Part shown: piece after piece, positions 60,992 through 64,000 of the stretch | Numbering within the stretch: position 1 is the first letter of the stretch | Layout of the letters: each line of letters opens with the position of its first letter | From: Diaphorobacter caeni | GTDB taxonomy: Bacteria; Pseudomonadota; Gammaproteobacteria; Burkholderiales; Burkholderiaceae_C | Assembly: GCF_015354245.1 (NCBI RefSeq) | Contig: NZ_JADKYZ010000002.1 | Location: 372,001-436,000, forward strand | Length of the DNA stretch: 64,000 nucleotides | Reading direction: 5' to 3' | Made by a program: the position numbers and the translations under genes | The notes under the pieces: model-generated | What the model was told of the DNA's origin: nothing | The model's database searches: none | Seen by the model: only the letters and a program-made list of their open reading frames with translations

Positions 60992-62329
60992 ATGAGCACC
61001 ACCACGCTGATCGAGAACGGCATCCTCAACCAGCATCTCATCGACCCGGAAATCTGCATCCGCTGCAACACCTGCGAGGCGACCTGCCCCGTGGGCGCCA
61101 TCACGCATGACGACACCAACTACGTCGTCATGGCCGACCAATGCAATGGCTGCATGGACTGCGTCTCGCCCTGCCCCACGGGCAGCATCGACAACTGGCG
61201 CAAGGTGCCCGTGGAAGAAGCGTATTCGGTGGCAGATCAGTTCGGCTGGGAAGCCTTGCCGCCGGAATTGCCACCCGAACGCCTCGCAGCAGCCGCGCAG
61301 AGTTCAGGCTCGGCGGGTGGCACCGACTTGGAAGACCTGTCGCAGGCGCAGGCAGCCATCGCCGCGGTCGCCGCTGCTGCCGCCGTTGCGGGGCTGGCAT
61401 CGAATGCCGGAGAGATGCGCGAAGCCGAATTCCGTTCGGCAATGTATGGCGCAACGGTTCCGCCATGGTCCGCCGCCCACGCCTACACCAATCTGCATGG
61501 CCCGAAGAACCCGGTGAGCGCCACCGTGGTTGGCAACATCAACTGCACCGAAGCCGGCTTCGACAACGAGACGCACCACATCGTGCTCGACTTCGGCGCG
61601 ATGCCGTTTCCAGTGCTCGAAGGCCAGTCCATCGCCGTCATCCCGCTCGGCGTGGACGCCAACGGCAGAGCGCATGTCGCCCGCCAATACTCCGTCGCGA
61701 GCGCGCGCAATGGCGAGCGGCCCGGCTACAACAACGTCGCGCTCACCGTCAAACGCGTCACGCAGGACCACGAAGGCAAGCCGGTGCGCGGCGTAGCGAG
61801 CAACTATCTCTGCGACCTCAAGGTGGGCGATGCAGTGCAGGTGATCGGCCCGTTCGGGCACTCGTTTCTCATGCCCAATCATCCGCGCTCGCACATCGTG
61901 ATGATCTGCACCGGCACCGGCAGCGCCCCCATGCGCGCGATGACCGAATGGAGACGCCGCCTGCGCAAGAGCGGCAAGTTCGACGGCGGCAAGCTCATGC
62001 TGTTCTTCGGCGCGCGCACTCCACAGGAGCTGCCGTACTTCGGTCCTCTGCAGAACCTACCCAAGGATTTCATCGACACCAACTTCGCGTTCTCGCGCGT
62101 GGCGGGAAGCCCCAAACGCTACGTGCAGGACATCATCCGCGAGCGCGCCGTAGACCTCGCCGAGCTGCTGCGCGATGACAGCACGCACATCTATGTCTGC
62201 GGCCTGAAGAGCATGGAAGAAGGCGTGGTGCTCGCGCTGCGCGACGTGATCGTGCAGGCCGGCCTCGACTGGGACAGCGTGGCGGCCAGGCTCAAACAGC
62301 AAGGCCGCCTCCACCTCGAGACTTACTGA
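60992..62329 (+). CDS. boxA: BoxA, benzoyl-CoA 2,3-epoxidase reductase subunit
   Basis: The NADPH-dependent reductase that feeds electrons to BoxB. The 445-residue chain begins with an 8-iron ferredoxin domain (cysteines 22, 25, 28, 32 and 51, 54, 57, 61) and an Ala-rich linker (about 105-140). A ferredoxin-NADP reductase domain follows, with the FAD motif RQYSVASA and the NADP-binding [14 protein letters not shown]. The C-terminus ends in GRLHLETY as expected for FNR-like proteins. Its last seven bases overlap the convergent cysteine desulfurase gene. Confidence 0.95.
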   Translation: MSTTTLIENGILNQHLIDPEICIRCNTCEATCPVGAITHDDTNYVVMADQCNGCMDCVSPCPTGSIDNWRKVPVEEAYSVADQFGWEALPPELPPERLAAAAQSSGSAGGTDLEDLSQAQAAIAAVAAAAAVAGLASNAGEMREAEFRSAMYGATVPPWSAAHAYTNLHGPKNPVSATVVGNINCTEAGFDNETHHIVLDFGAMPFPVLEGQSIAVIPLGVDANGRAHVARQYSVASARNGERPGYNNVALTVKRVTQDHEGKPVRGVASNYLCDLKVGDAVQVIGPFGHSFLMPNHPRSHIVMICTGTGSAPMRAMTEWRRRLRKSGKFDGGKLMLFFGARTPQELPYFGPLQNLPKDFIDTNFAFSRVAGSPKRYVQDIIRERAVDLAELLRDDSTHIYVCGLKSMEEGVVLALRDVIVQAGLDWDSVAARLKQQGRLHLETY

Positions 62330-63999
62330 GCGCGCCGCTGCCCGGCGAGCCTGCGCACCACCGTCACCAGCGCGTCGATTTCCTCGAACGTGTTGTAGAA
62401 CGCGAGCGAAGGACGCACGGTGGTCTCCACGCCGAAGCGCCGCAGAATCGGCTGCGCGCAATGGTGGCCGGTGCGCACCGCGATGCCTTCGGCGTTGAGC
62501 GCCTTCCCCACCTCATCGGTCGTGTAGCCCGCCAAGGTGAACGACAGCACGCTCGCCTTGCCCGGCACCGTGCCGATCAGGCGCAGACCGGGAATGCTGC
62601 CGAGCTGCTGCATGCCGTAGTCGACCAGCGCGTGCTCGTAGCGGCTGATGTTCTCGATGCCGAGCCGCTCCACATATTCCAGCGCAGCACCCAGCCCCAC
62701 GGCGTCGGCGATGTTGCCGGTGCCCGCCTCGAAGGTGTTGGGCAGTGGCTGGAACACCGTTTTCTCGAAGGTCACATCGGCGATCATGTTGCCGCCGCCC
62801 TGCCAGGGCGGCATGTCTTCGAGCACCTTTCGGCGACCCCAGAGCGCGCCGATGCCGGTCGGTGCAAAAATCTTGTGGCCGGAGAACACGAAGAAGTCCG
62901 CGCCGATGTCCTGCACGTCGACCGGCGTGTGCGCAATCGACTGCGCGCCATCGACCAGCGTGACAATGCCGCGCCGCCTGGCGATCTCCACCACCTGCTT
63001 GACGGGCACCACCGTGCCCAGCGTGTTCGACACATGGCCAATGGCGACGAGCTTGGTGCGGTCATTGATGAGCTTCTGGTATTCGTCGAGACGGATCTGC
63101 CCCTCGTCGTCCACCGGAATCACGCGCAGCTTCGCACCCTTGGCCTCGGCCAGTTGCTGCCACGGCACGATGTTGGCGTGGTGCTCGAGATGCGAGACGA
63201 TGATCTCGTCGCCTTCGCCCACGTGCTTGCCGCCCCAGCTTTTGGCGACGAGGTTGATCGCCTCGGTCGTGCCGCGCACGAAGATCACCTCGTTCACATC
63301 GGGAGCGTTGATGAAGCGGCGCACCACCTCGCGCGCATGCTCGTAGGCATCCGTCGCGCGCGCGGCCAGCGCATGCGCGGCGCGGTGGATGTTGGAGTTC
63401 TCATGCTCGTAGAAATGTGCGATGCGCTCGATCACCTGACGCGGCTTGTGCGTGGTGGCCGCGTTGTCGAGCCAGATGAGCGGCTTGCCGTTGATGCGCT
63501 CCGAGAGAATCGGAAAGTCGCGCCGCACGGCCTGCACGTCAAAGCCCGGATGGCGCTCATGATGCGACGCGGGCGTTGCGGCCTGCGCGCCATGCGGATG
63601 CGGCTTGGCGGGCGTGACGAAGCCGCTTGGCAACTGCACCGCATCCACAAAGTAGAACTGCGGCGCGCTGCTCACATGGCTCGTCGGGTTGGCCCACGGC
63701 ACACCCGCTGCCGGAGTGCCGACGGGCGCCGCCGCAGTCAGGCCCGAGAGGCGCGGCTCGTATCCCGGAAGCGCCGCAAAGGCCACGTCCGGCACACCAT
63801 TGCCCGCCTGCGCCTTCGGCAGATCAATCTGCGGGCGATGCCCGAGCGCGAGCGCCTGCGCAGGATTGCTCGGCAGCAGGTTGGTGCCGGGAATCTGGCC
63901 TTGGGGAATGGGCGTTCCCGGCAGGTTGGGCGAGAAGCCCGCCGGGCTCGCGAAGGGCGATCCAGGCGGCGCGATGTTGTGCGGCGGTTGCACGCCGAA
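62323..63999 (-). CDS. Family 2A encapsulin cargo cysteine desulfurase (SufS-like), 5' end beyond window
   Basis: A PLP enzyme that releases sulfane sulfur from cysteine. The SufS-type catalytic region starts about 150 residues into the visible frame ([34 protein letters not shown], in part). It has the PLP lysine in [13 protein letters not shown] and the catalytic Cys in [15 protein letters not shown]. Before it lies a long low-complexity Pro/Gly/Ala extension ([21 protein letters not shown], in part; [15 protein letters not shown]), which is the hallmark of cysteine desulfurases packed into family 2A encapsulin shells and serves as the loading domain. The frame is open to the right edge, so the true start and probably the encapsulin gene lie beyond. 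Confidence 0.85.
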   Translation of the reverse strand, partial: FGVQPPHNIAPPGSPFASPAGFSPNLPGTPIPQGQIPGTNLLPSNPAQALALGHRPQIDLPKAQAGNGVPDVAFAALPGYEPRLSGLTAAAPVGTPAAGVPWANPTSHVSSAPQFYFVDAVQLPSGFVTPAKPHPHGAQAATPASHHERHPGFDVQAVRRDFPILSERINGKPLIWLDNAATTHKPRQVIERIAHFYEHENSNIHRAAHALAARATDAYEHAREVVRRFINAPDVNEVIFVRGTTEAINLVAKSWGGKHVGEGDEIIVSHLEHHANIVPWQQLAEAKGAKLRVIPVDDEGQIRLDEYQKLINDRTKLVAIGHVSNTLGTVVPVKQVVEIARRRGIVTLVDGAQSIAHTPVDVQDIGADFFVFSGHKIFAPTGIGALWGRRKVLEDMPPWQGGGNMIADVTFEKTVFQPLPNTFEAGTGNIADAVGLGAALEYVERLGIENISRYEHALVDYGMQQLGSIPGLRLIGTVPGKASVLSFTLAGYTTDEVGKALNAEGIAVRTGHHCAQPILRRFGVETTVRPSLAFYNTFEEIDALVTVVRRLAGQRRAQ

Positions 64000-64000
64000 G

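Noticed and set aside
59474-61141. 555-residue minus-strand frame
   Set aside because: Antisense to boxB and the start of boxA; no recognisable domain.
1-64000. CRISPR array, tRNA or rRNA genes
   Set aside because: No regularly spaced direct repeats, cloverleaf sequences with conserved TPsiC arm, or rRNA core sequences were seen on either strand.

Overview
The window is GC-rich DNA that looks like Burkholderiales, most likely Comamonadaceae. That placement rests on the box (aerobic benzoyl-CoA) pathway, the Comamonadaceae-style housekeeping genes and a Tn4371-family conjugative element; no rRNA or tRNA gene is present to confirm it. Nearly all of it is coding, with tight operons and many four-base start/stop overlaps.

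Bases 1 to about 28.1-28.5 kb are the right-hand part of an integrative and conjugative element (ICE) of the Tn4371 type. It begins inside the relaxase gene (open at the left edge). From 14.3 kb it has a LysR regulator, an EexN-type lipoprotein, traG, a CopG-like protein, trbB-C-D-E-J-(K)-L-F-G-I and a DUF2274 gene, closed by a strong hairpin. The integrase and the left end lie outside the window.

Between relaxase and LysR/traG, the position where this family carries cargo, sits a 13-kb light and photo-oxidative stress island (1219-14273). A MerR regulator of the LitR/CarH type with an intact cobalamin-binding signature reads leftward with lipocalin, TIGR01777 epimerase and ferrochelatase. 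A ten-gene operon reads rightward: FAD oxidoreductase, DUF1365, Cfa-type methyltransferase, chalcone-isomerase-like protein, GPH transporter, DUF3833 lipoprotein, SDR, SnoaL-like protein, GST and CPD photolyase. The 118-bp divergent spacer holds two operator-like repeats 21 bp apart that overlap both predicted promoters. The set suggests light-triggered DNA repair together with membrane-lipid and tetrapyrrole protection, carried on a mobile element.

From about 28.6 kb the DNA is chromosomal: an FMN riboswitch with ribH2, a fatty acid desaturase, an RsmB-like methyltransferase, an M48 protease, DUF1653, purN, yceH, a PimC/PimD-like acyl-CoA dehydrogenase pair, and a TPR methyltransferase with a hairpin-rich leader.

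Bases 39.9-50.0 kb form a sulfur-flavoured block. A MetNIQ importer and a sulfonate-type ABC importer translationally coupled to a membrane cytochrome c read leftward. OsmC, O-acetylhomoserine sulfhydrylase and an isopenicillin-N-synthase-like oxygenase read rightward. The substrate is unknown.

Bases 50.0-62.3 kb encode benzoate catabolism: a Liv-type importer plus benzoate-CoA ligase on the minus strand, then boxR, boxC, boxB and boxA on the plus strand. Four GCA-N6-TGC sites flank boxR and are candidate BoxR operators. The window ends inside a cysteine desulfurase with a long Pro/Gly/Ala-rich N-terminal extension, typical of cargo of family 2A encapsulins; the shell gene would lie just beyond the right edge.
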